From NCBI RefSeq assembly GCF_042665255.1, contig NZ_JBHTCD010000014.1: 64,000 nucleotides of DNA. The stretch is one strand, 5' to 3'. This stretch comes from Insolitispirillum peregrinum (GTDB lineage Bacteria > Pseudomonadota > Alphaproteobacteria > Rhodospirillales > Rhodospirillaceae). Numbering within the stretch: position 1 is the stretch's first letter; every line of letters starts with the position of its first letter. Below the pieces are notes generated by a model. The model searched no databases and was not told the DNA's origin. It saw nothing but the letters and a program-made list of their open reading frames with translations. Of the stretch, positions 25,395-34,162 are shown piece after piece. The translations under genes and the position numbers were made by a program.

Positions 25395-27353
25395 TCATGT
25401 TTTCAGGGCCGCTTTCACCTCGGCGATCACCGGTTGCCAGTCTCCGGCGGTGCTCTGGCGGAACATCCGCATCCCCGGGTACCACTGACCGCCGGGAAGC
25501 TGCCAGCGCCAGTCGGCATCAAAGGGCAACAGCAGCCAGGTCGCCACCCCCAGCGCCGCCGCCATGTGGGCGGTGGAATTGTCGATGGTGATCACCAGAT
25601 CCATCGCCGCCACCTGTGCGGCAAAGGCGTCCAGATCGTGCATCTGGTCAATCGCCGGATCAACCCTCACTGCCGGGCCGATGGCATCGGCCAACCGGGC
25701 CGGATCGCCATATTGCAGGCTGACGAAGGCTGTTGCGTCTGTTTCGCCGTCGGCGAGGCTGGCGAGCAAGGCGGGCGGGATCGACCGCCGGGTGCCGGTG
25801 CGGCGGGAACTGGTGAACCACGACAGGCCGATGCGCCGCTGCCCGCCATACCGCTGGCGCAGGGCATCGCGGCGGGCGTCGTCGCAGCGCAGGAATTGCT
25901 CCGGCAGCCATGCGGCCTGTTGCCCGTGCAGCCCCAGCAAGCCCGGCAAATCCCCACAGGCGCATTCAACCGCCACATCGGCAGGGGGCTGGTCGGTTGC
26001 CGACAGGATGGTCACGTCGGGGAATGACCGTTGCAGAACCGGCTGTAAACGGGGATCACAGTGCAGGGCCACCGCCTGCCCGCGCGCCAGCACGGCGGGG
26101 AGCAGACCGGCGAACATGATTTCATCGCCAATGCCCTGTTCCGGGGTGATCAGCAGGCGCGCCCCGCTCACCGGAAAGGCATCGGGCAGCAGGGTGGGGT
26201 AGCGGGGGGCCGGGCTGCTGTGGCTGGCTCGCCGTTTGCGCCAGCCATACAAACGCCAGCCAAGGACGTACTCGCCGCTTCTCAGCAGGGCAAGGGCAAA
26301 GTTGAAGCGAATCTCCGGGTGATGGGGGGCCAGGTGTTCGGCCTGCCGCAACAGGGCGAGGGCGTCGTCCTGCTGTCCCGGCGCCAGCAGGCAAACGGCC
26401 AGCGAGCACAGGATTTCGATCTGCTCCGGTTGCAGGGCATGGGCCTGCCGCAATGCTTGCTCGGCGGCCTGCGGCTGGTTGTCTTCCTGCAGGGCGGCCC
26501 CCAGATTGCACAGCGCCATTGCATAGTTCGGGCGCACGACCAGCGCCGCCCGTGCCGAGGCGACTGCATCGGCAGGCCGCCCGCAGGCCAGCAAGGCAGC
26601 GCTGCGGTTGCTGAGGGCTTCGGGGTGGTTGGGGGCAAAGGTGATCGCCTGCTCCAGCAGGCCCAGCGCCTCCTCGTTCTGCTCGCGTTCTTGCAGCAGC
26701 CGCGCCAGATTGTACAGGCCGTCGGCATCCTGCGGGCGATAGCGTACGGCCAGGGTCCAGGCGGTGATGGCTTCGGTGGTCTGGCCGGTGGAGGTCAGAA
26801 TTTCAGCCAGCAGGCGGTGCAGCCAGCCGAGCGCCTGCGGCTGGCTGGCCCCGCTGTCGGCGATGGCATGGCGCAGCCGCGACAGGGCGAGGGCGGGCGG
26901 CAGCTCCTGCAGGGCGGTGGTCAGGTCGGCAATCACCGCCCCGCTTGTGGTGCCGGTGCGCAGCAGATCAAGGTACAGGGCCACCGCTGCCGCCGGTTGT
27001 CCGGCCAGATGCAGGGCCGCGGCCTGTTTGTGGATCAGGCGCGCGGCGTAGGGTGACGGATTGGCCGCCCGCCGAAAGGCTTCGGCGGCACCGGCGTATT
27101 CGTGCAGGGCATGCAGAATGTCACCCAGCAGTTCAAGGGCGGCGGCATGGTCGGGGTTGATCTGCAAAATGCGCAGACAGGCATCGGTGGCCGGGTCGAA
27201 CTGCCCGCGTCGGCACCACAGGACCGCCTGCAAATTCAGGGCGGGCAGATGGTCGGGCTGGTCGGCGAGCAAGGCGGTACACAGTGCCATCGCCTGCTCG
27301 AACTTCTGGTTCTGAAAGGCGGCAACGGCCTGTTGAAAGCGCGGTTCTGGCAC
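25395..27353 (-). CDS. TPR protein with C-terminal glycosyltransferase (GT9-like) domain
   Basis: A 652-residue protein. Residues 1-380 are about ten tetratricopeptide repeats (for example HPEALSNRSAALLACGRPAD and YAMALCNLGAALQEDNQPQA). Residues 390-650 form a heptosyltransferase-like sugar transferase domain (LLITPEQGIGDEIMFAGLLP, then IDNSTAHMAAALGV). Such fusions are common in alphaproteobacteria and are usually linked to protein or surface glycosylation. Start: a GTG at 27353 with GGAGAAG upstream is preferred to a GTG at 27383. It stands alone, with the divergent flavin monooxygenase gene 276 bases away. It could modify the neighbouring autotransporters, but that is only a positional guess. 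Confidence 0.83.
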   Translation of the reverse strand: MPEPRFQQAVAAFQNQKFEQAMALCTALLADQPDHLPALNLQAVLWCRRGQFDPATDACLRILQINPDHAAALELLGDILHALHEYAGAAEAFRRAANPSPYAARLIHKQAAALHLAGQPAAAVALYLDLLRTGTTSGAVIADLTTALQELPPALALSRLRHAIADSGASQPQALGWLHRLLAEILTSTGQTTEAITAWTLAVRYRPQDADGLYNLARLLQEREQNEEALGLLEQAITFAPNHPEALSNRSAALLACGRPADAVASARAALVVRPNYAMALCNLGAALQEDNQPQAAEQALRQAHALQPEQIEILCSLAVCLLAPGQQDDALALLRQAEHLAPHHPEIRFNFALALLRSGEYVLGWRLYGWRKRRASHSSPAPRYPTLLPDAFPVSGARLLITPEQGIGDEIMFAGLLPAVLARGQAVALHCDPRLQPVLQRSFPDVTILSATDQPPADVAVECACGDLPGLLGLHGQQAAWLPEQFLRCDDARRDALRQRYGGQRRIGLSWFTSSRRTGTRRSIPPALLASLADGETDATAFVSLQYGDPARLADAIGPAVRVDPAIDQMHDLDAFAAQVAAMDLVITIDNSTAHMAAALGVATWLLLPFDADWRWQLPGGQWYPGMRMFRQSTAGDWQPVIAEVKAALKT

Positions 27354-27484
27354 CAGTCTTCTCCGTGGAAACGTTCTGAACACTGATACGAACGTCCGGT
27401 CTTTTCCGGTCTGGACCGCATGGCTGCACGTCTTTGGAAAAACCTAATCAAGGCCGAATTAAATCATAATTTCGCTGCCCCGGT

Positions 27485-27565
27485 CCCTTCAGTAGAAGGG
27501 GTACAGGGCCTCAGCCATGCGGGCTGATCCTCTGGAGGACGCTGCCCCCTGCGGGGTGGTCAGCC
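27485..27565 (+). promoter_or_regulatory. Structured 5' leader of the flavin monooxygenase gene, possible switch
   Basis: A hairpin CCCTTC-AGTA-GAAGGG (27485-27500) comes first. The segment GGCTGA (27522-27527) can then pair with either of two identical TCAGCC copies, upstream (27511-27516) or downstream (27560-27565). The downstream pairing would close a junction holding TCCT/AGGA and CCCC/GGGG stems. No known riboswitch class was recognised. Confidence 0.35.
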
Positions 27566-27629
27566 CTCCATCCCCCCTGTTATTCCGGCAAATATGTCGC
27601 CGCAGGTGACACACACAAGGATGCCGCGC

Positions 27630-28856
27630 ATGTCAGTAGAACACGTCGATACCCTCATCATCGGTGGCGGTCAGGCCGGATTGGCGATGAGCGAGCATTT
27701 GCGCGCCGAAGGCGTGCCGCATCTGGTCCTCGAACGGCACCGGATTGCCGAACGCTGGCGGTCCGAGCGGTGGGAGTCGCTGGTGGCCAATGGCCCGGCG
27801 TGGCATGACCGCTATTCCAGCAAGACCTTTGACCACATCGATCCGGACGGCTTTGCTCCGGCCAGCATGATTGTTGACTATCTGGAAGAGCACGCCCGCC
27901 AGATCGAGGCGCCGGTTCGCTGCGGTGTCGAAGTGACCCGCGTCACCCGCAAGGCTGACGGCAGCGGATTCGATGTCGAGACCTCGCAGGGGGCGATCAG
28001 TGCGCGCTCGGTGGTGGCGGCGACCGGGCCGTTCCAGCGGCCCCTGATCCCGACCGTTGTGCCTGAAACGGCCGGGCTGATGCAGCTCCACTCGGCGCAA
28101 TACCGCAACCCGGCGCAGTTGCCACAGGGCAATGTGCTGGTGATCGGCGCCGGATCGTCGGGGGTGCAGATTGCCGATGAACTGCAACGGGCGGGCAAGC
28201 AGGTCTACCTGTCGGTCGGCCCGCATGACCGGCCGCCGCGTCGCTATCGCGGCAAGGATTTCGTCTGGTGGCTGGGGGCGCTGGGCCTGTGGAATGCCGA
28301 AGCCTGCGAACCGGCGATGGAACATGTCACCATCGCGGTCAGTGGCGCACATGGGGGGCACACGGTCGATTTCCGCGCTCTGGCCGAACAGGGGATCACC
28401 TTGCTGGGGCGGGCCGAGCAGTTTGCTGACGGGGTGATGCACTTTGCGCCTGATCTGGCGCGCTCGATTGCGGGCGGGGATGCCAACTATCTGTCGATGC
28501 TTGATGCGGCGGACGCCTATATTGCCCGCGAAGGGCTGGACTTCCCCGAAGAACCGGGCGCCCGGCTGATGCGTCCCGATCCGGCCTGTGTGCAACATCC
28601 GCTTGAGCAGCTTGATCTGGCCGCTGCCGGGATCACCACCATTCTGTGGGCGACTGGCTATGGCCTTGATTTCGGCTGGTTGCAGGTGGACAGCTTTGAC
28701 GACAAGGGCCGTCCGGTCCATCAGCGCGGGGTGTCGCCGGTGCCGGGGCTGTACTTCCTCGGGCTGGCGTGGCTGTCCCGTCGGGCGTCGCCGTTTATCT
28801 GGGGCGTGTGGCATGACGCCAAATATCTGGCCGGGCAGATTGCCGCCAGCCGGTAA
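27630..28856 (+). CDS. Flavin-containing monooxygenase (CzcO/YUCCA-like)
   Basis: A 408-residue class B flavoprotein monooxygenase. FAD fingerprint is IIGGGQAGLAMSEHL (residues 8-24); the NADPH-binding fingerprint is VIGAGSSGVQIADEL (about 170). The C-terminal ILWATGYGLDFGWL block carries the ATG(Y/F) motif. These enzymes N-, S- or Baeyer-Villiger-oxygenate small molecules. Start: ATG at 27630 (MSVEHVDTL) with AAGGA upstream; a codon at 27594 is less likely. It lies 49 bases before the second amine dehydrogenase and is co-directional, so N-oxygenation of an amine substrate is plausible but unproven. Confidence 0.87.
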   Translation: MSVEHVDTLIIGGGQAGLAMSEHLRAEGVPHLVLERHRIAERWRSERWESLVANGPAWHDRYSSKTFDHIDPDGFAPASMIVDYLEEHARQIEAPVRCGVEVTRVTRKADGSGFDVETSQGAISARSVVAATGPFQRPLIPTVVPETAGLMQLHSAQYRNPAQLPQGNVLVIGAGSSGVQIADELQRAGKQVYLSVGPHDRPPRRYRGKDFVWWLGALGLWNAEACEPAMEHVTIAVSGAHGGHTVDFRALAEQGITLLGRAEQFADGVMHFAPDLARSIAGGDANYLSMLDAADAYIAREGLDFPEEPGARLMRPDPACVQHPLEQLDLAAAGITTILWATGYGLDFGWLQVDSFDDKGRPVHQRGVSPVPGLYFLGLAWLSRRASPFIWGVWHDAKYLAGQIAASR

Positions 28857-28905
28857 GCCTGCTTTTCTCCGCCCGTTTTTCCCCCGATGACCACAGGAGA
28901 CATTC

Positions 28906-31023
28906 ATGGAGGACTGGATCGCGTGGGGCCAGCCACAGGCCCGCCCCGCACGCTATGACGTCCTGTTCGAGCCGGTGAAGATCGGCCCGCTGACCGCGCG
29001 CAACCGTTTCTATCAGGTGCCGCACTGCAACGGCATGGGCTACCGCGACCCGACGGCGCTGGCGCACATGCGCGGCATCAAGGCCGAAGGCGGCTGGGCG
29101 GTGATCTGCACCGAACAGGTTGAACTCCATCATACCTCCGAAATCACCCCCTTTATCGAACTGCGGCTGTGGGATGACCGCGACATTCCGGCGCTGGCGC
29201 GGATGGCCGACAAGATCCACGAACACGGCGCACTGGCCGGGATCGAGCTGGCCTATAACGGCATGAACGGCTCGAACCTGTACAGCCGCGAAGTCCCGAT
29301 GGGGCCGGGGCATCTGCCGGTGGCGACCTTTACCTATGACCCGGTGCAGGCGCGCCAGATGAACAAGCAGGACATCCGCAACCTGCGCACATGGCACCTG
29401 CAAGCGGTCAAGCGGGCCAAAACCGCCGGTTTTGACCTGATCTATGTCTATGCCGCCCATGCGCTGGGCTTTTTGCACCATTTCCTGTCGCGCCGCTATA
29501 ACCACCGCATCGACGAATACGGCGGCTCGCTGGAAAACCGCGTCCGCCTGTTGCGGGAAATCACCGAGGAAACCAGGGCCGCCGTTGGTGACACCTGTGC
29601 GGTGCCGATCCGTATTTCGGTTGATGAGCTGTTGGGTGAGGGCGGCCTGTACAAGGAGGAGGTCGAAGACATGATCGGCCTGCTGGGCGACATTCCCGAC
29701 CTGTGGGATGTCACGCTGGCCGGGTGGGAAAACGACAGCCAGACCTCGCGCTTTGCCGAGGAAGGGGTGCAGGAACCGTTCATCGCCAACATCCGCAAGC
29801 TGACCAGCAAGCCGGTGGTTGGCGTCGGGCGCTATACCTCGGTGGACCGAATGGTCAGTCTGGTCAACAAGGGCATTCTGGACATGATCGGGGCGGCGCG
29901 TCCGTCGATTGCCGACCCGTTCCTGCCCAACAAGATCGCCGAAGGCCGCTTTGACGATATCCGCGAATGTATCGGCTGCAACATCTGTGTGTCGGGGGAT
30001 TTCACCCAGTCACCGATCCGCTGCACGCAGAACCCGACCATGGCCGAGGAATGGCGCAAGGGCTGGCACCCGGAAAAGGTCCGCCGCCAGAAAACCGACA
30101 AGCCGGTGCTGATCATCGGTGGTGGTCCGGCCGGGCTGGAAGCGGCGCAGACGCTGGGCAAGCGCGGCTATGAGGTGACGCTGGCCGAGGCCGGAACCGA
30201 ACTGGGTGGCCGGGTGCTGAAGGAAGCCCGCCTTCCCGGCCTGTCGGCATGGGTGCGGGTGGCTGACTATCGCAAGATGCAGCTTCATCAGTTGCCGAAC
30301 GTAACGCCCTATTTCGACAGCCGCCTGAGTGCCGATGACGTGCTGGGCTTTGGCATTCCGCGGGTGGTGATCGCCACCGGGGCCACCTGGCGGGCCGATG
30401 GGGTGGGGCATTTCCACACCCTGCCGGTGCCGATTGCCGACGGGGCGCAGGTGCTGTCGCCCGGCATGGTGATGGACGGCCAGCGTCCGAGCGGTCGGCA
30501 GGTGGTGGTGTGGGATGACGACCACTATTACATGGGCGGCATCATGGCCGAGCTGATGGCCGACAAGGGCTATCAGGTGACCTATGTCACGCCCGCCTCC
30601 GAGGCTTCGACCTGGACCCGCAACACGCTGGAGCAACATGCCATTCAGCGGCGCCTGCTGGAAAAGGGCATCACCATCCGCACCGCGCTGGCCCTGAGTG
30701 ACATTGCGCCGGACAGTGTGGGGATGAGCTGTGTCTACACCGGTCGCCGTCACGAACTGGCCGCTGATGCGGTGGTGCTGGTGACCGCCCGCCTGCCCAA
30801 TGACGCGCTGGCGGTCGAGCTGGAGGCGCGGCAGGCCGAATGGGCCGATGCCGGAATCGAAAGCGTCACCGCCATCGGGGACGCGCTGGCCCCGGCGACC
30901 ATTGCCCATGCCACCTATGCCGGACGTCGCTATGCCGAAGAACTGGACGAAACGCCACCGGCTGAGGGCGAATTGCCGTTCAAGCGCGAAATCACCGGTC
31001 TGGTGCCGCTGGATGCCCTTTAA
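28906..31023 (+). CDS. Histamine/trimethylamine dehydrogenase-type iron-sulfur flavoprotein, copy 2
   Basis: The 705-residue paralogue of the protein at 8908 has the same three-domain layout. It carries cysteinyl-FMN Cys41 (VPHCNGMG), [4Fe-4S] ligands Cys355, Cys358, Cys361 and Cys373, and a dinucleotide fold starting IIGGGPAGLEA. The substrate-bowl positions are Gln71, Trp274 and Asp365, identical to copy 1. Both copies thus share the histamine-dehydrogenase-like set rather than the trimethylamine set. The N-terminus is ten residues longer. It is flanked by the flavin monooxygenase upstream and a cupin gene 23 bases downstream. The two copies probably act on different but related amines, or are differently regulated. 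Confidence 0.88.
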   Translation: MEDWIAWGQPQARPARYDVLFEPVKIGPLTARNRFYQVPHCNGMGYRDPTALAHMRGIKAEGGWAVICTEQVELHHTSEITPFIELRLWDDRDIPALARMADKIHEHGALAGIELAYNGMNGSNLYSREVPMGPGHLPVATFTYDPVQARQMNKQDIRNLRTWHLQAVKRAKTAGFDLIYVYAAHALGFLHHFLSRRYNHRIDEYGGSLENRVRLLREITEETRAAVGDTCAVPIRISVDELLGEGGLYKEEVEDMIGLLGDIPDLWDVTLAGWENDSQTSRFAEEGVQEPFIANIRKLTSKPVVGVGRYTSVDRMVSLVNKGILDMIGAARPSIADPFLPNKIAEGRFDDIRECIGCNICVSGDFTQSPIRCTQNPTMAEEWRKGWHPEKVRRQKTDKPVLIIGGGPAGLEAAQTLGKRGYEVTLAEAGTELGGRVLKEARLPGLSAWVRVADYRKMQLHQLPNVTPYFDSRLSADDVLGFGIPRVVIATGATWRADGVGHFHTLPVPIADGAQVLSPGMVMDGQRPSGRQVVVWDDDHYYMGGIMAELMADKGYQVTYVTPASEASTWTRNTLEQHAIQRRLLEKGITIRTALALSDIAPDSVGMSCVYTGRRHELAADAVVLVTARLPNDALAVELEARQAEWADAGIESVTAIGDALAPATIAHATYAGRRYAEELDETPPAEGELPFKREITGLVPLDAL

Positions 31024-31046
31024 TTCTTCTTTTTATGGAGCGTTTG

Positions 31047-31415
31047 ATGCTTGCCTTTCACCTTGCCATGGATCGCACCGCCCTTGATGCCTGGGGCAAT
31101 CCGGAAGATATCGGAGCGGTAACGGTGGCCGGTCCGATTGCCGTGTCGGGGAAAATCCTGTTCGGCAGCCTCGACAGCCCGGTTTCCGGCGGGCTGTATG
31201 CGGCCACTCAGGGGCAATACCGGGTGACCTATCCCTTTGACGAGCACGCCACCTTGCTGGAGGGCGAGCTGGCCTTGACCGATGAAGACCGTGGCGTGAC
31301 CGAGGTCTACGGTCCCGGCGACAGCTGGATCATTGCCAGAGGCACCACCGTCCTTTGGGATATCCGCTCGGCGGCAATCCGGAAAAGCTATCTGGCGGTC
31401 AGCCTGTCGGTCTGA
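31047..31415 (+). CDS. Cupin-domain protein (Cupin_3/DUF861, EutQ-like)
   Basis: The 122-residue protein has a single small beta-barrel: YRVTYPFDEHATLLEGELAL followed by YGPGDSWIIARGTTVLWDI, the two cupin half-motifs of the Cupin_3 group. The group includes ureidoglycine aminohydrolase-like and EutQ-like proteins. Metal-binding His residues are few, so catalysis is uncertain. The start at 31047 is chosen because GGAG lies just upstream; the ATG at 31035 lies before that site. It is the last gene of the second amine unit. Confidence 0.78.
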   Translation: MLAFHLAMDRTALDAWGNPEDIGAVTVAGPIAVSGKILFGSLDSPVSGGLYAATQGQYRVTYPFDEHATLLEGELALTDEDRGVTEVYGPGDSWIIARGTTVLWDIRSAAIRKSYLAVSLSV

Positions 31416-31432
31416 CCCTGTTTTCAACAAAT

Positions 31433-31499
31433 TTACCCACAGGATGTCATTGGTTTATCCACAAGGTCTTGCGGCAGGTTTTCCACGAAGTTATCCACA
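31433..31499 (+). promoter_or_regulatory. Cluster of four DnaA-box-like 9-mers
   Basis: Four same-strand sites lie in 67 bases: TTACCCACA (31433), TTATCCACA (31455, perfect), TTTTCCACG (31479) and TTATCCACA (31491, perfect). They occupy the gap between the convergent cupin and siderophore ATPase genes. Such spacing and orientation are hard to get by chance, but no origin-like AT-rich element or dnaA/parA gene is nearby. Confidence 0.6.
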
Positions 31500-31507
31500 G
31501 GTCGGGG

Positions 31508-32266
31508 TCAGCGGTAATAGACACCGACCGCCTGCCCCCGGACCTGTTCGACATGAACCGGGATGTCAAAGATATCCTTCAGCACGCCCGGCGTCATGAT
31601 GTGGTCCGGGGGACCGTCGTGGACCAGACGGCCATCCTTCATCGCCAGAATCCGGTCGGAATAGGCCGAGGCAAAATTGATGTCGTGGATTACCAGCACC
31701 ACCGTCCGGCGGAACTCGTCGGCAATGCGGCGGATCAGGCGCATCATTGCCACCGCGTGCCGCATGTCGAGGTTGTTCAAGGGCTCGTCGAGGAACAGGT
31801 AATCGGTGTCCTGACACAGCACCATCGCCACATAGGCCCGCTGGCGCTGGCCGCCGGACAGCTGGTTCAGAAAGCGGTCGGACAGGCCGGCGAGGTCGAG
31901 AAACTCCAGCGCCTCCTGCACCTTTGCCCGATCGTCCGCCCCCAGACGCCCGCGCGAGTGTGGATAGCGGCCAAAGCTGACCAGATCGCGCACCGTCAGA
32001 CGGCTGACAAAGTGGTTCTCCTGCCGCAGAACGGCCAGACGGCGGGCCAGTGTCGGGCTGTCGGTGCGGCTGACATCCAGCCCGTCAATCAGCACCTGCC
32101 CGCTGTCCATGGTCAGCAGGCGGCTCATCATCGACAGCAGGGTGGACTTGCCTGCGCCGTTCGGACCGATCAGCGACACCACGCCGCCGGGCGGAATGTG
32201 GAACGACACGTCATCGACCACCCGCTTGCCGGCATAGGTCTTGGTGAGAGTGCGGACGTCGATCAT
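31508..32266 (-). CDS. Iron-siderophore ABC transporter ATP-binding protein
   Basis: A 252-residue ATPase with Walker A GPNGAGKSTLLSMM, signature QLSGGQRQRAYVAMVL, Walker B YLFLDEPLNNLD and switch His VIHDINFA. These match the FepC/FecE/CeuD group that powers siderophore import. It is the last gene of the four-gene import operon and overlaps the permease stop by four bases (ATGA). Confidence 0.93.
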   Translation of the reverse strand: MIDVRTLTKTYAGKRVVDDVSFHIPPGGVVSLIGPNGAGKSTLLSMMSRLLTMDSGQVLIDGLDVSRTDSPTLARRLAVLRQENHFVSRLTVRDLVSFGRYPHSRGRLGADDRAKVQEALEFLDLAGLSDRFLNQLSGGQRQRAYVAMVLCQDTDYLFLDEPLNNLDMRHAVAMMRLIRRIADEFRRTVVLVIHDINFASAYSDRILAMKDGRLVHDGPPDHIMTPGVLKDIFDIPVHVEQVRGQAVGVYYR

Positions 32267-33213
32267 AGCCGCCCCTTTCGTAACAGCATCAGCAGAAACA
32301 GCGCGCCGCCGGTGAACTCGATCACCACGCTGAGGGTACCGGTCATGGCAAACAGGTGTTCCAGCACCAGTTGCCCCCCGGCCAGAAAGACCACTCCCAG
32401 CAGGGCGGAGAACGGCAGCAACAGGGCGTGGCGCTGGCTGCCCGCCAGTTGATAAGCAAGAGTGGCGGTCATGAAGCCGAGAAAGGTCAATGGACCAATC
32501 AGGGCGGTGGAGGTGGAAATCAGCACGGTGATCAGCACCAGCGCCCGGGTAACGATGCGCGGGTAATCGACCCCCAGCCCGATGGCGACATCCCGTCCGA
32601 GGGCGATCACGTCAAAGTCCCGGCGATAGCGCCACAACAGGGCGACGCACAGGGCGACCAGTACCCCGGCAATACCCAGCAGACGGCTTTCCGGCAGGGT
32701 CAATTGTGCAAACAGACGGCCTTGCAGGATGTTGAATTCATTGGGGGCCATCATCCGCTGCAACAACTCGGCGGCGCTGCGGAACAGGATGCCGAACACC
32801 AGACCGGCCAGCAGCAGGCGGTACAGGTCTTCGCTTTTGCCCACCAGCAGCCAGCGGTACAGCGTCAGGGCAAACACCACCATCACCGAGGTTTCGATGG
32901 CAAAGCGTCCGACCACCGGCACGCTGTCCCACCTGGCCGAGCCGATAAAAAAGATGATGCTGGTCTGGATCAGCACGAACAGCGCTTCGGCCCCCATCAC
33001 TGACGGGGTCAGGATGCGGTTGCCGGTGATGGTCTGGAACAGCACGGTGGAAACGCCGGTTGCGGTCCCCACCAGAATCATGGTGGCGATCACCTGTGCG
33101 CGATAGCTGAGGATATAGGACAGCTTGCCGGTCAGATTGACCGCGAGGAACAGCGCACACACCAGCACGGCGACCACCGCCAGCAGCACCAAACGGTGAC
33201 GGGGATCAGCCAT
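32263..33213 (-). CDS. Iron-siderophore ABC transporter permease, second subunit
   Basis: A 316-residue FecCD-family permease with 8-10 predicted helices, for example LVLLAVVAVLVCALFLAVNL and IGPLTFLGFMTATLAYQLAG. The start is placed at 33213 (MADPRHRL), overlapping the previous permease by eight bases; an earlier in-frame ATG at 33300 would add cysteine-rich out-of-family residues. It forms a heterodimer with the permease at 33206, as in YclN/YclO or CeuB/CeuC. Confidence 0.92.
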   Translation of the reverse strand: MADPRHRLVLLAVVAVLVCALFLAVNLTGKLSYILSYRAQVIATMILVGTATGVSTVLFQTITGNRILTPSVMGAEALFVLIQTSIIFFIGSARWDSVPVVGRFAIETSVMVVFALTLYRWLLVGKSEDLYRLLLAGLVFGILFRSAAELLQRMMAPNEFNILQGRLFAQLTLPESRLLGIAGVLVALCVALLWRYRRDFDVIALGRDVAIGLGVDYPRIVTRALVLITVLISTSTALIGPLTFLGFMTATLAYQLAGSQRHALLLPFSALLGVVFLAGGQLVLEHLFAMTGTLSVVIEFTGGALFLLMLLRKGRL

Positions 33214-34162
33214 GGCGAGGCTCCCGCAGCAGGACCAGCAGGAACACCAGCGCACCGAACACTCCCAGCAAGGCCCCGGCGGGAATTTCATAGGGGGCAC
33301 GGATCACCCGACCGACAATGTCACACAGCAGGGTAATGCCGCTGCCCAGCAGGCAGACCCAGGGAATGGTGCGGCGAATGTGGTCGCCTTTCATCAGGCT
33401 GATCAGGTTGGGGACGATCAGCCCCAGAAACGGCAGGGTGCCGACCACCACCGTTACCACTCCGTTGACCATTGCCACGATCATCAGGGCAAACAGCATG
33501 GTCGAGCGGTAATTCAGCCCCAGAGTTATCGCAACATCCCGGCCCAGCCCGACAATCGACAGGCGGTTGGCGATCAGATAGACCATCGCGGTCAGCAGGC
33601 CGACCAGCCACAGGACTTCATAGCGGCCACGCAGGATCACCGAAAAGTCACCGGACAGCCAGGCAATCAGAGATTGCAGCATCTCGTAGCGAACCGCAAC
33701 AAAGGTGGTGATGGCCCCAAGGACGGCCCCCAGCATGATGCCGACCAGCGGGATCAGCAGCGCCGAGCGCAGCGACAAACGACGCAGGATCAGCAGGAAC
33801 AGCGCCAGCCCGGCGATGGAAAACCCGGTGGCGACCAGCATTTTGACCACCACCGGCGCGGCGGGCCAGACAATGCCGATCACCAGAATTCCCAGCGACG
33901 CCGCCGGGACGGTTCCGGCGGTGGCCGGTTCGACAAAGCGGTTCCGGGTCAGCACTTGCAGGATCAGGCCGCTGACACTGACCGCCATCCCGGCCAGTAC
34001 CAGAGCAACCGTGCGCGGCCAGCGGCTGATCAGCAGCACATCCCATGCCGCCGGATCGGACCACAGGCGCCCCCATGGAACGGCTCCGGCCCCGGTGGCG
34101 AGGCTGGCAACCGCCAGCCCGATCACCGCCAGCAGGGCAACAGGAAAGGCGAGGGCTTTCAT
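33206..34162 (-). CDS. Iron-siderophore ABC transporter permease, first subunit
   Basis: A 318-residue FecCD-family membrane protein with the typical GTVPAASLGILVIG, LPFLGLIVPNLISL and GVFGALVFLLVLLREP stretches. The start ATG shares a base with the stop of the binding-protein gene (TAATG), so translation is coupled. Together with the next permease it makes the membrane channel of the importer. Confidence 0.92.
   Translation of the reverse strand: MKALAFPVALLAVIGLAVASLATGAGAVPWGRLWSDPAAWDVLLISRWPRTVALVLAGMAVSVSGLILQVLTRNRFVEPATAGTVPAASLGILVIGIVWPAAPVVVKMLVATGFSIAGLALFLLILRRLSLRSALLIPLVGIMLGAVLGAITTFVAVRYEMLQSLIAWLSGDFSVILRGRYEVLWLVGLLTAMVYLIANRLSIVGLGRDVAITLGLNYRSTMLFALMIVAMVNGVVTVVVGTLPFLGLIVPNLISLMKGDHIRRTIPWVCLLGSGITLLCDIVGRVIRAPYEIPAGALLGVFGALVFLLVLLREPRHG

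Noticed and set aside
31433..31499. Chromosomal or plasmid origin of replication
   Set aside because: DnaA-like boxes alone; no AT-rich unwinding element, dnaA, dnaN, repC or parAB nearby, and neighbours are ordinary transport genes.
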